A stretch of DNA of 64,000 bases from Siphonodentalium dalli. Taxonomy: Eukaryota > Mollusca > Scaphopoda > Gadilida > Siphonodentaliidae. A model generated the notes under the pieces. The model searched no databases. It saw only the letters and a list, made by a program, of their open reading frames with translations, and was not told where the DNA came from. Both the position numbers and the translations under genes were made by a program. The DNA lies in assembly GCA_032622095.1 (NCBI GenBank), contig CP136066.1, positions 203,258,978 to 203,322,977 on the forward strand, in the 5' to 3' direction. This document shows, piece after piece, positions 22,251 to 33,150 of this stretch (its first letter is position 1; each line of letters opens with the position of its first letter).

Positions 22251-22325
22251 AATTAAAGGCACGGATGGCCTTCGATATAGGTTATAATTTAGAAATAACA
22301 GTTTCCAAATTATGAAAATTGCCTC
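22251..22325 (+). mobile_element. AGGCACGG-family left-end fragment
   Basis: AATTAAAGGCACGGATGGCCTTCG matches the left terminus of the elements at 10915, 27500 and 41217. Homology fades before the duplicated segment that begins at 22340. Confidence 0.6.
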
Positions 22326-22384
22326 TATAATATAGTAATAGCAACCACAACGCGCCGCAGGCGCGTTGTTGCTTTTCAAGTTTA

Positions 22385-22725
22385 GGCGTGAATGACGTCA
22401 TTAATTTTTACAATACCATGAAACAGAATTTCGACGCGATGAAAAACGGCGCACAAAAATGGGTTAAAAATCACGTGACTTCCGCTCCGCTTTCGCATAG
22501 CATCCTGGGAACAATAATTTCCCAAAAGAAATGGTGAAATCACAGAATCGGAAGTGGACCAACGGGATGGTTATGAAATTACCAACTTCAGTTTTTCTGA
22601 ACAATTCCTATGTGATTTAGGCCTATAGATTAGTTTCATTTTGACCAATTTCGTTGGTTAGCTGAAAGAAAACCAGCGAAGACGTCATGACATGGTCCAT
22701 GACGTCATTTACGTCATTTGGCTTT
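22385..22725. promoter_or_regulatory. Cluster of TGACGTCA (CRE-like) palindromes
   Basis: ATGACGTCATTAA at about 22391, GACGTCATGACA at 22681, and CATGACGTCATTTACGTCAT at 22699-22718, with a CACGTGAC box at 22473. The whole set is repeated in the second duplication unit (24173-24490). TGACGTCA is the known CREB/ATF site, but no gene lies nearby to be controlled, so function is unproven. Confidence 0.35.
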
Positions 22726-22811
22726 GTGGGCCAGAATCCAGACACATTTGGTCTCTACCGGAAACACTGATTTCACATCACTATAGACTGTAGACGCAAT
22801 TATATATACGA

Positions 22812-23463
22812 AGTGGCTTTAGCACCGAGGGCTCAAGCACGGCATGCCGCTCTTTAGCGATGAGGGCTAAGGAGCGGTATACGGCTCATTATAGTCGGAC
22901 ACTGGAGATCGAGCAGTACGGATGATAATGTAATACCGTTCTTTATCGCGCCAGGACCATGTATAGCTAAATATTGGTATATACCGATGTTCACCACTCC
23001 TGTGCCCCGTTCTTTGACGTTTGTCACTGAATAGCAGTATACCGTTCTTTAGTGCCAGCGCTGAAGATCGGTAGGCCCATACCGTTCCTTGGTACCAACC
23101 GCTAAAGAGCGGTATAGCCTACCGTTCTTAAGCGTATCAGACCCATAAAGATGAAGAGTGGTATACCACTATTTAGCGTTTGGTACTAAAGAACTGTATA
23201 GCGTGTCAGGCCCGTATAGCTAAAGAGCGATATACTGCTCTTAAGCCACGGCCTTATATATACACATACACGATTTATTGACCGTACTAACACGGGACAT
23301 AAATAGAGGCTCTATCAGCGTATAATCGCTTTTGTTAGAAGTTAGGAAACAGCGCGCGTATATAATGTATATTTTGACTTTGATAAGTCTTTTAGTCCCC
23401 AGTACGCAAATCAAAGCTTTATTACAACGACACAAATTAATGAGTAACACGCATAACACATAT
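22812..23463. repeat. Degenerate inverted array of AAAGAGCGGTATAC/GTATACCGTTCTTTAG
   Basis: Short units such as CTAAAGAGCGGTATA and TATACCGTTCTTTAGC alternate in both orientations from about 22840 to 23255, producing many small hairpins. The segment is absent from unit 2 of the duplication, so it was either inserted into unit 1 or deleted from unit 2. Confidence 0.65.
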
Positions 23464-24124
23464 ACAACTTTTTATATACAATATGCATACAATAAATATG
23501 GGATCCTGGATCCCTCCCTACAAACGTGTTGTTTGTTTGTTTGGTTTTCATTGTTGCTTTTTGTTTGTTCTTCTTTTTACCTAGTGTGTATATATAAGAT
23601 TGTATTCTTCATCATGTTTTCAAATGTCCTTTTGACTATCAGTTTGAATTTTTGACCTGCAGGCATGAGCTAATTCAGCTGCCTTCCACAATGTATACAC
23701 TTAAATGCAATAAGAGACGTCTCTAAAGACCATTTTCTAGAAAAAATACAGACTGGATTCAAACGAGGGATGTTTTCTATTGACAAGAGCCCATGAAACT
23801 GTTTGTGCGAAAGATTTGCCCAGTGATATTTTGGGATAATGCGCTCATGTAGTCATTTATATTTGTCATAGATAAACGTGGGAAATTGGCTAGGTTTAGT
23901 TTGGCATGGAGGTGTATGAGTTGCTTTAACGAGAGATGTGGTGGCAGGGTGGTTGTACTGTATATAGTGTTCCGCGGAATCCGCCCCTCCAACTTTGGTG
24001 AAAATATTCAACATTTTGAAATCCCATGCCGTGACACAGCAACAGTTGGAAACTACGTGTATAGATTGAAATTGTTGTGACAGTTTGTGTGGTTGCTCCA
24101 CTACGTGCCACGTGCGATCATATT

Positions 24125-25268
24125 AGCAACAACAACGCGCCGCGCGTTGTTGCTTTTCAAGTTTAGGCGTGAATGACGTCATTAATTTTTACAATACCAT
24201 GAAACAGAATTTCGACGCGATGAAAATCCGGACAAGAAAAATGGGTTAAAAATCACGTGACTTCCGCCCCGCTTTTGCATAGCATCCTGGGAACAATAAT
24301 ATCAAATTGTGAAATCACGGAATCGGAAGTGGACCAAGTGGGATGGTTATGAAATTAGCAACTTCAGTTTTTCTGAACAATTCCTATGTTATGCAGGCTT
24401 GTGAATTAGTTTCATTTTGACCATTTTCGTTGGTTAGCTGACCGAAAACCAGCGAAGACGTCATGACAAGGCCCATGACGTCATTTACGTCAGTTGGTTT
24501 TGTGGGCCAGAATCCAGACACATTTGGTCTTTACCGGAAACACCGATTTCACATCACTAGACTAAATGCAATTATATATACAAAAAGGCCAAAGGACATT
24601 TTATATACAATATGCACACAATAAATATGGGATCCCTCCCTACAAACGTGTTGTTTGTTTGTTTGTTTGGTTTTCATTGTTCCTTTTTTGTTTGTACTTT
24701 TAAAACTGGTGAGTGCATATAAGATTATATTCTTCATCATGTTTTCAAATGTCATTTTGACTATCAGTTTGAATTTTTGACCATGCAATGAGCTAATTCA
24801 GCTGCCTTCCACAATATATACACTTAAATGTAATTAAGAGACTTCTCTAAAGACCATTTTCTAGAACAATACAGACTGGATTCAAACGAGAGATGTTTTC
24901 TATTGATAAGAGCTAGCTAGCTAGCGCATGAAACTGTTCGCGCGAAAGATTTCCCCAGTGATATTTTGGGATATAGCGCCCATGTAAACATTTATATTTG
25001 TCATATATAAACGTGGGAAGTTGCTAGCTTTAGTTTGACATGGATGTGTATGAGTTGTTTTAACGAGATACGTGGTGGCATGCAGGGTGGTTGTACTGTA
25101 GTGTTCCGCGGAAAACGCCCCTCCAACTTTGGTGAAAGTATTCAACATTTTGAAATCCCATGACTGACACAGCAACAGTTGGAAACTACGTATATAGATG
25201 GAAATTGTTGTGATAGTTTGATGTATTTGTGTGGTTCCTCCACTACGTGTCACGTGCGATCATATTAG
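24125..25268 (+). repeat. Segmental tandem duplication, unit 2 (~1.14 kb)
   Basis: Homologous to 22340-24126 without the 22812-23463 segment. Small differences include an extra AGCTAGCTAGC near 24910. The CRE-like cluster is preserved at about 24173, 24458 and 24476-24496. Confidence 0.85.
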
Positions 25269-25479
25269 TATATTACAGTGATAGTATGAATGCGATATTT
25301 CCACTATAGATACACTTTGTGTGAGCCGAGCGTTTGTCATATACAACACGTAAAGAGTGGGCTATAAGGAATTCGCGGTGACCCATTCAACGCTGAAATA
25401 TCGAGTGGCGATGATTAGCGAGCGCAGTGTCACATCTTGTAAACAACTTGGTGGCAATTTCATCCAAAAGTTCCATTAG
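25269..25479. other. Short gene-free spacer
   Basis: Nothing recognised. Confidence 0.4.
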
Positions 25480-25724
25480 TAGGGTGTCCCGGTGTTGCAT
25501 GTTTTGATTATCGCATACTCTTTAAGTGCTGCACTGTAACATAGCATGGCTTTTGTTTACAAACATAGCGTACAAACTTGAAAATAACATACTATTTACG
25601 CGATATTTATAATCGGTATAAGAATAAGTATGTATATTTTAATATTCTTTCTGTTCATGGCGGTTAAAACGAATGTGACTGTCTTAACAACAATACCCAC
25701 AGCGAAGACCATCCGTATCTTTAA
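25480..25724 (+). mobile_element. AGGCACGG-family element, right part
   Basis: GGCTTTTGTTTACAAACATA, CATACTATTTACGCGATATT, TATTTTAATATTCTTTCTGT and the end CAGCGAAGACCATCCGTATCT-TTAA (TTAA at 25721-25724). The left terminus is missing. Confidence 0.7.
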
Positions 25725-25876
25725 GCTCGAGATTTTAGTGCCTTTCGTTTTAGAAAACTAACAATAGTATATTAATTAACGAATGCATGGAGCAATCATA
25801 TAAGTATGTCGTTTCTTGGGATAAATAATGAAGAATTTGGAAAATAAAATAGCAGCGTTATGATAACAATTGAAAG

Positions 25877-25968
25877 CAAAGATTACAAGTTATGTCCCGG
25901 TAAAACTGTGGCTTCATGCCTTCAAAGATTACAAGTTATGTCCCGGTGAAACCGTGGCTTCATGCCTT
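25877..25968 (+). repeat. Two-unit 46-bp direct repeat
   Basis: AAAGATTACAAGTTATGTCC-CGGT…TGTGGCTTCATGCCTT appears twice in tandem with few differences. Confidence 0.85.
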
Positions 25969-26093
25969 CCGAACCACAGAAAATATAACTTCCGATTCAT
26001 GCATGCCACTCTCAGCGTAATAACCAACTGCAGTCATACACACACAACTAAAGTCTATACGGGGAACATAGCTTTTTCTTTTTCTGTCCCCCC

Positions 26094-26127
26094 TCACCTC
26101 ACCTCACCTCACCTCACCTCACACCAC

Positions 26128-26204
<77 letters not shown>

Positions 26205-26253
26205 CAGGCCTCTCTCTCTCTCCCCCTCCGTTGACTATCTGGCTTTTAATACG

Positions 26254-26343
<90 letters not shown>

Positions 26344-26392
26344 TCTTTCTCTCTCTCTCTCTCTCCCTCCCTCACTTTCTCACTCACACACA

Positions 26393-26442
<50 letters not shown>
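26094..26442 (+). repeat. (CACCT)n then three long (CT)n microsatellites
   Basis: Six or so CACCT pentamers at 26094-26122, then CT dinucleotide runs at about 26130-26202, 26258-26338 and 26399-26441, separated by short non-repeat spacers. Two spacers (GTTGACTATCTGGCTTTTAA and GTTGACAATCTGTCTTTTAA) are copies of each other, so the array grew by duplicating a spacer-plus-run unit. It lies just beyond the 3' end of the lectin gene. Confidence 0.95.
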
Positions 26443-26445
<3 letters not shown>

Positions 26446-26686
26446 GACAATCTGTCTTTTAATACGCCTTTTCTCTCTCTTCTCCCCTCTCTCACCCGCC
26501 CCTCACTCGGGTGTGAATCATCTCGTGTTACACATATTTCACTTATTAAAAGATAGTTTTTATATCGAAAAGCATACATACATAACACATGAACAAAACA
26601 GTCTCCCAAATACCCATATTTATGTCGCAATAATATTCCATCCACAAACATTTCCACTGGAGTTCTTGCATCCACAAACAATAACA

Positions 26687-26949
26687 CTACAGCTCGCAAA
26701 GGTAGCGATGAGTTCTACCAGGCATAACAATATCACATTCATAGTCATTCATTGATTTTACTGCGCCACCTGGTGCGTGGGAGAGAGTCATGCAGTGTTG
26801 ACCACCATCGTTGTCGCCAGGCAACCCAGATATGCTGTTAGATCCAACCCATCCATTCGGCAGCCATATTGCATCGCCATTCCTGTTTATATATGCTCCC
26901 TCATTTGCTTCATCATTGCCATCCACGTAGTGATACATGGCAGCGGGGC
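26687..26949 (-). CDS. PAN/C-type lectin gene, exon 3 (C-terminal half of lectin domain, stop)
   Basis: Last coding exon of a predicted 235-residue secreted protein. The acceptor is CTATTTGACAG|GC (exon starts at 26949) in phase 1, and it joins exon 2 to give ...[11 protein letters not shown]. It encodes residues 150-235: [10 protein letters not shown] around 175-182, then the conserved C-terminal lectin cysteines C201 (GGQHCMTL), C220 (NDYECD) and C233 (RYLCEL-stop). The MND before C220 corresponds to the WND calcium-site motif of C-type lectin folds. A clear EPN or QPD sugar-specificity triplet is not visible, so calcium-dependent sugar binding is uncertain. No canonical AATAAA was found close to the stop. 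Exon boundaries are my reading; no transcript was available. Confidence 0.8.
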
Positions 26950-27499
26950 CTGTCAAATAGAGAGACATGTGGTCAGTGCTAACGCTGGCAAATACCAATA
27001 TTTTTAGAAAATGGCCAAAAAAAAATTCATTTGGCCAAAGTTTTTTTCAGCCCAAAATCGAAAATCTGATTCAAAAACCCCAATTGATTTTGTAACGGGA
27101 GCAACATGAGAATCAATTTATAGTATGATCAACTGCTAATTGATTATGTGATACAGCTTAATGGGAAACAAAAGTCACTCATGGCAGTACACTATCAAAC
27201 AATGTAATAAAACAGTAATGCGGATTAACACTTATGAATCATTTGTCTGTCATAAGGCAGTTTCAGAATCAGTAACCATGCACTTGCTATAGAGAAAGGG
27301 CGTCATTTACAGCCCCCAGTAAAATTAGAAGATAGAAAGTGTGGGTTTTGCTGTGATGATGTCGTATAAGATGAAACACATTTCCTTATGGAATGCACTG
27401 CATATTCACAACTACGAAGAGAACTTTTCGAATCAATGATTTTGTCAATAAATCATTAGCTAAGGCTGATTTGGGGTGGCGTTTATCGTCAAGTATTGA

Positions 27500-27941
27500 T
27501 TAAAGGCACGGGCGGCGTTCGTTGCAGAAATATTCATATTTGTTCAAATCGCCATCAACGGAAGGAATATTTAAAAGAACCTGCTCGTGTTACAGAAGTT
27601 TTGCTTCTGTTTACATAACACAGCGCAATTCTATTGGTTAATCACACACAAATGATATAAACGCTCTTTATTATTTCCATATCAGGAAAACAGTAACAAA
27701 TAACGCTCTTTATGTTACCATAACCCGATCTAAACAAAAGCCAGGTTATGTAACGTTTTTTGCTTTTGTTTACATAACAAAGGGAAAATATTTGACAATA
27801 ACATATTGTTTATGTCATATTTCTTATTGGTATAAGAACAAAGTCTGTCTATATTTTACTATGCTTTCTGTTTATGGCGGTTTTTGGCGGAGGTGAATAT
27901 CTTAACAGCATATCCACCGCCAACGCCGCCCGTATCTTTAA
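27500..27941 (+). mobile_element. TTAA MITE, AGGCACGG family, intronic copy
   Basis: TTAA at 27500-27503 and 27938-27941. Ends AGGCACGGGCGGCGTTCG and ACGCCGCCCGTATCT are inverted. Shares AACGCTCTTTAT…, CATATTGTTTATGTCATATTT and ATGCTTTCTGTTTATGGCGG with copies at 10915 and 41217. It lies in intron 2 of the lectin gene. Confidence 0.85.
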
Positions 27942-28015
27942 ACTTTGTTATCGTATTGGCTTTTCAACTGACTGGGAGAATCCATTTATTATAGAAAGTG
28001 TTAAGCAATGCGAAT

Positions 28016-28270
28016 ATGGTTCAATATATAAACAGGGTTCAATATATAAATAGGGTTCAATATATAAACAGGGTTCAATACATAAACAGTGTTCAATATA
28101 TAAACAGTGTTCAATATATAAACAGTGTTCAATATATAAACAGGGTTCAATTTAAAAACAGGGTTCAACATATAAACAGGATTAATATATCAACAGGGTT
28201 CAAAATATTAACATGGTTCAATATATAAACAGTGTTCAATATATTAACATGATTCAATACACAGGGCTCA

Positions 28271-28305
<35 letters not shown>

Positions 28306-28440
28306 ATATATATATGTTTCAATATATAAACAGGGTTCGTCTATATAAACAGGGTTCAATATATAAACAGTGTTCAATATATTAACATGATTCAATACAT
28401 ACACAGGGCTCAATATATATATATATATATATATATATAG

Positions 28441-28477
<37 letters not shown>

Positions 28478-28535
28478 TCGATATATAAACAGGGTTCGTC
28501 TATATAAACAGGTTTCAATATATAAACAGGGTGCT
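28016..28535 (+). repeat. 18-bp minisatellite (TTCAATATATAAACAGGG) with embedded (AT)n runs
   Basis: More than 15 units of TTCAATATATAAACAG(G/T)G at 28018-28260 and again at 28317-28535, interrupted by AT dinucleotide runs at about 28270-28315 and 28411-28475. A larger unit (GGCTCAATAT…ATATGTTTC…GGTTCGTCTATATAAACAGG) is itself repeated. The 18-base period keeps one reading frame open, but that ORF is an artefact. Confidence 0.9.
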
Positions 28536-28574
28536 TGCGCGCTCCGAATTAGCGAATACGAATATAATTCTTAC

Positions 28575-28739
28575 CTGGGTACGTCATGAGCGTAACCAGC
28601 CAATCAAACATCGCCTGGCTCCGGACTTCCAGAAGATGACCTCTGTCACATTCACACAGGTTTTTACTCTGGCGCCATGTCTGGCTGTCATTGGCTCCCA
28701 TTTTGTACCATATGTTAAAATCAATGTTGTATGTGTATC
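28575..28739 (-). CDS. PAN/C-type lectin gene, exon 2 (N-terminal half of lectin domain)
   Basis: A 165-base internal exon found by reading splice signals: acceptor CCTTCTCTTTACAG|GA (starts at 28739) and donor TACCCAG|GTAAGAAT (ends at 28575), both phase 1, exactly 55 codons. It encodes residues 94-149, with the typical start of a C-type lectin-like domain: W (NIWYKMG), then TWRQSKNLCECDRGHL and LEVRSQAMFDWL. This matches the family pattern W-x2-(A/S)-x3-C-x4-G-x-L-x2-(I/V)-x-S-x4-(F)-x2-L. C122 or C124 should pair with C233 in exon 3. It is not captured by a simple long-ORF scan because no in-frame start codon opens it. Equal phases on both sides would allow it to be shuffled or skipped without a frame change. 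Confidence 0.85.
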
Positions 28740-28976
28740 CTGTAAAGAGAAGGGAAACCTCTGGGCATCCAAATAAAGAAAATATCTAGAAGAAGATTTA
28801 AAATGTGCACGGTTAGAAGCAGGACAATTTATTGAAGCGAATTTGACCATGCAGCAAAAAATAAAGAGACAACAAAAGTCACACTGGGAATTCAAAAATC
28901 TTTCTATAATATGATGAAAAGGACATACATTACATGTGGGTCTGGGGCAGCATGAAGAACGTTCGATAAAATATAA

Positions 28977-29112
28977 TAAATATTGCACGGCTTGTCCGTG
29001 ACTATGCCAAAATAGTGGTCCTCGGTAGAGGAATAGTCCCCTCGCCCCCGGCTCGGGTACTATTCCTCCCCTCGGACCACTATTTTGGCATAGTCACCTC
29101 CAAGCCGTGCAA
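28977..29112. mobile_element. Palindromic element in intron 1
   Basis: AAATATTGCACGGCTTG at the left pairs with CAAGCCGTGCAATATTT at the right, and GACTATGCCAAAATAGTGGT with ACCACTATTTTGGCATAGTC. The centre is GC-rich (GTCCCCTCGCCCCCGGCTCG). Nearly the whole 136 bp forms one hairpin. The AT-rich flanks hide any target duplication. Confidence 0.8.
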
Positions 29113-30282
29113 TATTTATATAATAGAAACATTTCCTGTATATCATTGTATGCTTTTCATCATTGGGTAGACGGGACCTTGGATTACTGGGACCTAATAA
29201 ATATGAGCAATTGAACATAACATGCTAATTATTACAAAACAAGTATTCATCTTTGAGATGATAACATTTTATTTCGTGATTACTGTATCTGCCATATGGG
29301 CTTGTAACGCGCTCCAATGCCCACCCTTCATAAATAAGAACGAAATAGCGCGAATTATAGAAATAAGAATTTATTTTTATTAACTAAATAACGGAGATAT
29401 TTGAAGAAGTGTTTTTGACGAAATAATGGAAATATTTGAAGAACCCAAACCTCCCCCAAGCCCACCCACCCTAAAGAAGAATTTGATTTATATTTCACCA
29501 GAGTTGATCTATTGTGGTGTTGTAATTTCTCATACAAATCGCCGTTATTTCGTAAAGGTACATTCTTTATAGAGTTATTACCCTTTGGCAATGTTAGGAT
29601 TTTAGCTTTTCAAAGAGCCTGTGGCATGCTTCAACGGCTGGCGTGGCATGCCACATACCCTTTACCACTGAGGCATTTTAACTAATAGTTTTGTATTACT
29701 ACAGAGTAACATTGGTCTGTATCAGGTGACCCTTCCATGCACTGCTCTTATGCATCGCTCCTATATACGTGCCTGCTCTAAACATGCGCATGGCAGTATA
29801 CATATGTGTCTCAAGCATGCTACAATGACGTAAATCATGACCATGTATACTGGATGTTACGTCTGTGTGTGGGTGATAAATACGCCGTATAGATAAGGCG
29901 AATAAGGGTGGATACACACATGCATGTAATCTCTGTAAATGTCGTGTATTTGTCGTTTTACATGGATCATACAGACCATGTAATATGTGTCCGGTGACAA
30001 CACAATCATTGCGGCTATGTTTTACCACAGTGAGCCAAGCTCTGAATGTGCAGGAAGCCGTTGAATGAACGAAGTCGTCAGGCCGTTTCAAATAATTGTT
30101 CGCGCGATAACCCAAATGTTGGACTTTCTGTTTGAATCGTTGTATGTCTTCTCTTGATTGTTATACCAGTGATGGCCCCAGGATTTCCTCAACGCAGGGG
30201 CTATGATCCCCAAACATGGGGGTGGGGCTATATTACCCCGGGGGCTACCGGACTGACCATTGTATATTTCCTCGACGTGGTA

Positions 30283-30340
30283 ACTTTTCAGGATTTAGTC
30301 GGAAATATGGCTTGTTGCCATTCATCGGAAAGCTCTCGGC
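30283..30340 (+). mobile_element. Half copy of the TA-flanked palindromic MITE
   Basis: ACTTTTCAGGATTTAGTCGG-AAATATGGCTTGTTGCCATT-CATCGGAAAGCTCTC matches one arm of 17932-18142 and 62464-62675. The second arm is missing. Confidence 0.8.
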
Positions 30341-31110
30341 GGGGTGGGGGCATGCAGCACCGTGAGTCCTGACCCCCACACATGAAGCCACGAAGCCACT
30401 CCTGACTTATACATATTGTAGTTGACAGTCATTTCTGTCGTGTCTGTTTGCTACGAGTGATTAATCTAATATTCAACAATTTATGCTATTCATATAATTA
30501 TGAACATAGTATTACAACTTTAAATTTGAGAGTACAGAAGGCAGTGTTGATGTGTGTCTTCATTCGGGGAAAAGAGTTGTCTAGCTCTACGAGTTCCCAA
30601 CTACGTCACCTTTTCTCTTTTGTGTTATATATGTATACGCAAAATTTACAACTATGGAATATTTAAGTTAATCATATTGTAAACATTCATGCCCAGATAA
30701 TCCCGGCTGATACATTCAACTAAATCCCTTAGTTATTCGAATCGTTCGAGAACCAGCCCCCCTCCCCCAATCATGGATTATGGTCCAAAATGTTATAATC
30801 CAAGCGTGGACAAGCTAAAATTGTGACAGTTAGGAACTTTGTCAACCTTTGGTTTGAAAAACATATACTTTTATATACATTCTGGGTGAAAAAAGGGGGG
30901 GGGTCACTCTCTTTAGTTTCAACGCTGTACCTGCATTAATTTTTTGGCGCTGTACAGTGGATATTTGCATGGAAATCCCAATTGAATGTTATCACATGAC
31001 CTCGCTCTGAAACTATCCGAGGAATCTCGACGAACCGGTATCATGCGGTATTGTCTGTCTTAATTTTCCAACGCCTGTTATTCAAGGAATGAGAGCACCA
31101 TATCGGCTTG

Positions 31111-31517
31111 TTAAAGTGACACTAAACACTCGTGTATCACAATCGCCCTAAAAGAGCACATTTTATTTAAATTTTGGATGACCCTGAAATGACGAAAAAC
31201 AAATCAAGTATAAAATCGACGGACTCAAATCCACTTTTCAAAATTAATTAAAACTCGTGAAAAACAGCAACAGATATCAAACAGGATTTATTCATTTCGG
31301 CATCCATGAAAGAATTGATGACTGGCCTGAAATTTCTTGATAACAGTTAGTTTGATAATGGCTTATAACTGCTCACTTGTCTCGCCTGTTAAAATTGTCC
31401 GATCGCGCGCAGGCGACTAATGCTATCAATGATTGGTGTGACCATGTAAAATACATGGATTTTACATACAGAATTACATGCATGTGTGTATCCACCCTAA
31501 GGGTAGAACTAGTGCAG
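31111..31517 (+). mobile_element. Partial TTAA element, AGTGA-family end
   Basis: TTAAAGTGACACTAAACACT…GTATCACAATCGCC resembles the end TTAAAGTGATGTGAAACACT…TTGGTGATCG of the element at 45769-46112. Homology fades inward, so the far boundary (set here at the next element) is approximate. Confidence 0.4.
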
Positions 31518-31897
31518 TTAAAGACATATTATGGACTTGTTCGAGTGCATGAATCTGATAAGTTAGTACTCAGGCGCAATGCCAAGCTTGGAAATGTAGC
31601 ATTCTAATAACATCGTCGAAAATTTCAAAGAAATCGACCATACCACTCTATAGAAAACATCGTCTGAACTACGCTACGCTCAATTGTAAATATTTACTTC
31701 TCGATTCGGGACGCAACTATCGGCGATAAACTAACACAAATCATTTCGCCGTTGAGAGTCATTGCTTTTAATTGATATATAAGAATGGCGGTGTGTGTTG
31801 TCAATTTGCATTAATATTCGTAACAATAACAACTTTGAGCAAGATTATTCTCCATTTCTATTTGATCACCCTACCGGAGTATTTCACATCACTTTAA
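31518..31897 (-). mobile_element. TTAA element, AGGCATATTATG/AGTGATGTG family, intronic copy
   Basis: TTAA at 31518-31521 and 31894-31897. Its whole length is the reverse complement of 45769-46112 (shared: ACTTGTTCG…, GACCATACCACTCTATAGAA, TAAATATTTACTTCTCGATT, TATTCTCCATTTCTATTTGATC, TTTCACATCACTTTAA). Terminal inverted repeats are weak (AGACATATT against AGTGATGTG). Confidence 0.8.
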
Positions 31898-32870
31898 TTG
31901 GCGTAACGGAGCAGCAAGTGTGTTACAAGCCCCTGTGTTTCTGCCGTTTGCAAAAAGATTGCATGTATTTTATCGGTTTGTTCTTCGATTATCTGTTATT
32001 GGTTAATGGTACAGACTGCAGATGGAAAATTATGTAATAAATACAGAGACTGTGCGACCATTTAGTCATCTGGTCAGGGCTAGTTACAAAGTATGATATT
32101 GTGATATATCTCACTATTTGTATATCGTATTTTCAGTGCGCAAATTATTTCATTGAACAAACTTATCCCCTATAAACCAGACTTTCCCAATACATGTCGA
32201 AGTATAATCCCATGTATAATGGGCAGATCATTAATAGCAAACACCATTGGCAAATATATCCGCATGGTTTAATGTTGCGACATTAACCACAGTCCTATTC
32301 AATTCTACCGTGTATATACTTTCGCTAATCACGCAAATCGAGTTCAACCATGCCTCTAGCATTGTTTGTAACTTGGAAACTCTCAAACACACATCGATAA
32401 AAAGCTACAGTAATTTTCGATAGGGGGGATTCGAATTTGGGAGTTGTTGCTGTCTGACACGTTTACCCGTCGGGCTGCATGCTATGTGGTTCGGCGGGGT
32501 CTCCATTTAGATACTGCTATACGTTTGTTATGCTAGACGGATTGTATATGTATATATATATTGTTGCTGCTGTTACATATGTTGATCCATGTACACATTA
32601 AAATGACTAATCCCCCCGACTCTGATCTGTCTTCTTGAAAATCTACAACCCGGAAATCAGCTCTACTACAAAAGTTACAGAATCTGCTATCTTTGTCGCA
32701 TATATACTGCGGTTAACTAGTGGTTGTGGATGCTGAACCTTATTTCACAAGTTTAGTTAATTAGCGTTTTGATATTTCCTGGTGCTTTCACAATTGACCC
32801 CCGGGAAAACGAAGCCTTCTATATCTTTTTCCGATGCGATTCTGATCACCATACATGAACTATAGTTTAC

Positions 32871-33150
32871 CTGAGTGATCTTCACGTCTATAGACTCCGC
32901 TTGATGTATACAAAGAGTCAAGAACGCCGCCGGACATATAACATTCACTATCGTCAACGTTGAAGGAGAACTCCAGACAAGATAGACGTTCGCATAATCT
33001 CGAGCAGTCAATTTCAGAATCGGCCTTCTTCACTTGCGTTGGTTGAAAGTCACATCCTGTTGGACTCTGATCATCGTGTTTCGTGAAACGTACTCCATGA
33101 ACACATGGCATGAATACAGACACCAAACTCACTAGGTTTACGTACAACAT
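32871..33150 (-). CDS. PAN/C-type lectin gene, exon 1 (signal peptide and PAN/apple-like domain)
   Basis: First coding exon of a secreted or surface protein. Residues 1-19 (MLYVNLVSLVSVFMPCVHG) are a good signal peptide. Residues about 33-88 form a PAN/apple-like module with cysteines C33, C49, C53, C58 and C70 and the core IDCSRLCERLSCLEFSF, followed by ECYMSGG; the family pattern is C…C-x3-C-x4-C-x-(A/E)-F-x-(F)…C. The exon ends CACTCAG|GTAAAC at 32871 in phase 1, matching exon 2. PAN modules bind proteins or sugars. With the C-type lectin-like domain encoded by exons 2-3, this suggests an extracellular recognition or matrix role, perhaps innate immune, but no specific function can be named. 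The ATG lies inside the last unit of a 41-bp minisatellite (33123-33286). Confidence 0.8.

Larger units (their letters stand above)
22340..24126 (+). repeat. Segmental tandem duplication, unit 1 (~1.8 kb)
   Basis: Two adjacent homologous blocks: unit 1 here and unit 2 at 24125-25268. Both start AGCAAC-ACAACGCGCCGC, share TTCAAGTTTAGGCGTGAATG, CATCCTGGGAACAATAAT, GTGGGCCAGAATCCAGACAC and TTCCGCGGAA, and end ACGTGCGATCATATTAG. Unit 1 holds about 650 extra bases (22812-23463). No protein-coding region is seen. Confidence 0.85.
26950..28574 (-). other. Intron 2 of the PAN/C-type lectin gene
   Basis: GTAAGAAT donor at 28574 and TTTGACAG acceptor at 26950, phase 1. It contains a TTAA element (27500-27941) and a long 18-bp/(AT)n satellite block (28016-28535). 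Confidence 0.75.
28740..32870 (-). other. Intron 1 of the PAN/C-type lectin gene
   Basis: GTAAAC donor at 32870 and TTTACAG acceptor at 28740, phase 1. It holds a palindromic element (28977-29112), a half copy of the TA-flanked palindrome (30283-30340), and TTAA-flanked repeats at 31111 and 31518-31897. The rest (29120-30280, 30345-31105, 31900-32750) shows nothing I recognise. Confidence 0.7.

Noticed and set aside
25870-26755. Long Ser/Leu-rich and Glu/Arg-rich ORFs on both strands
   Set aside because: They come from the (CT)n microsatellite, which is stop-free in every frame.
27998-28228. ORF with repeated INRVQY
   Set aside because: An 18-bp minisatellite whose period is a multiple of three; AT-rich intronic DNA with no other coding sign.
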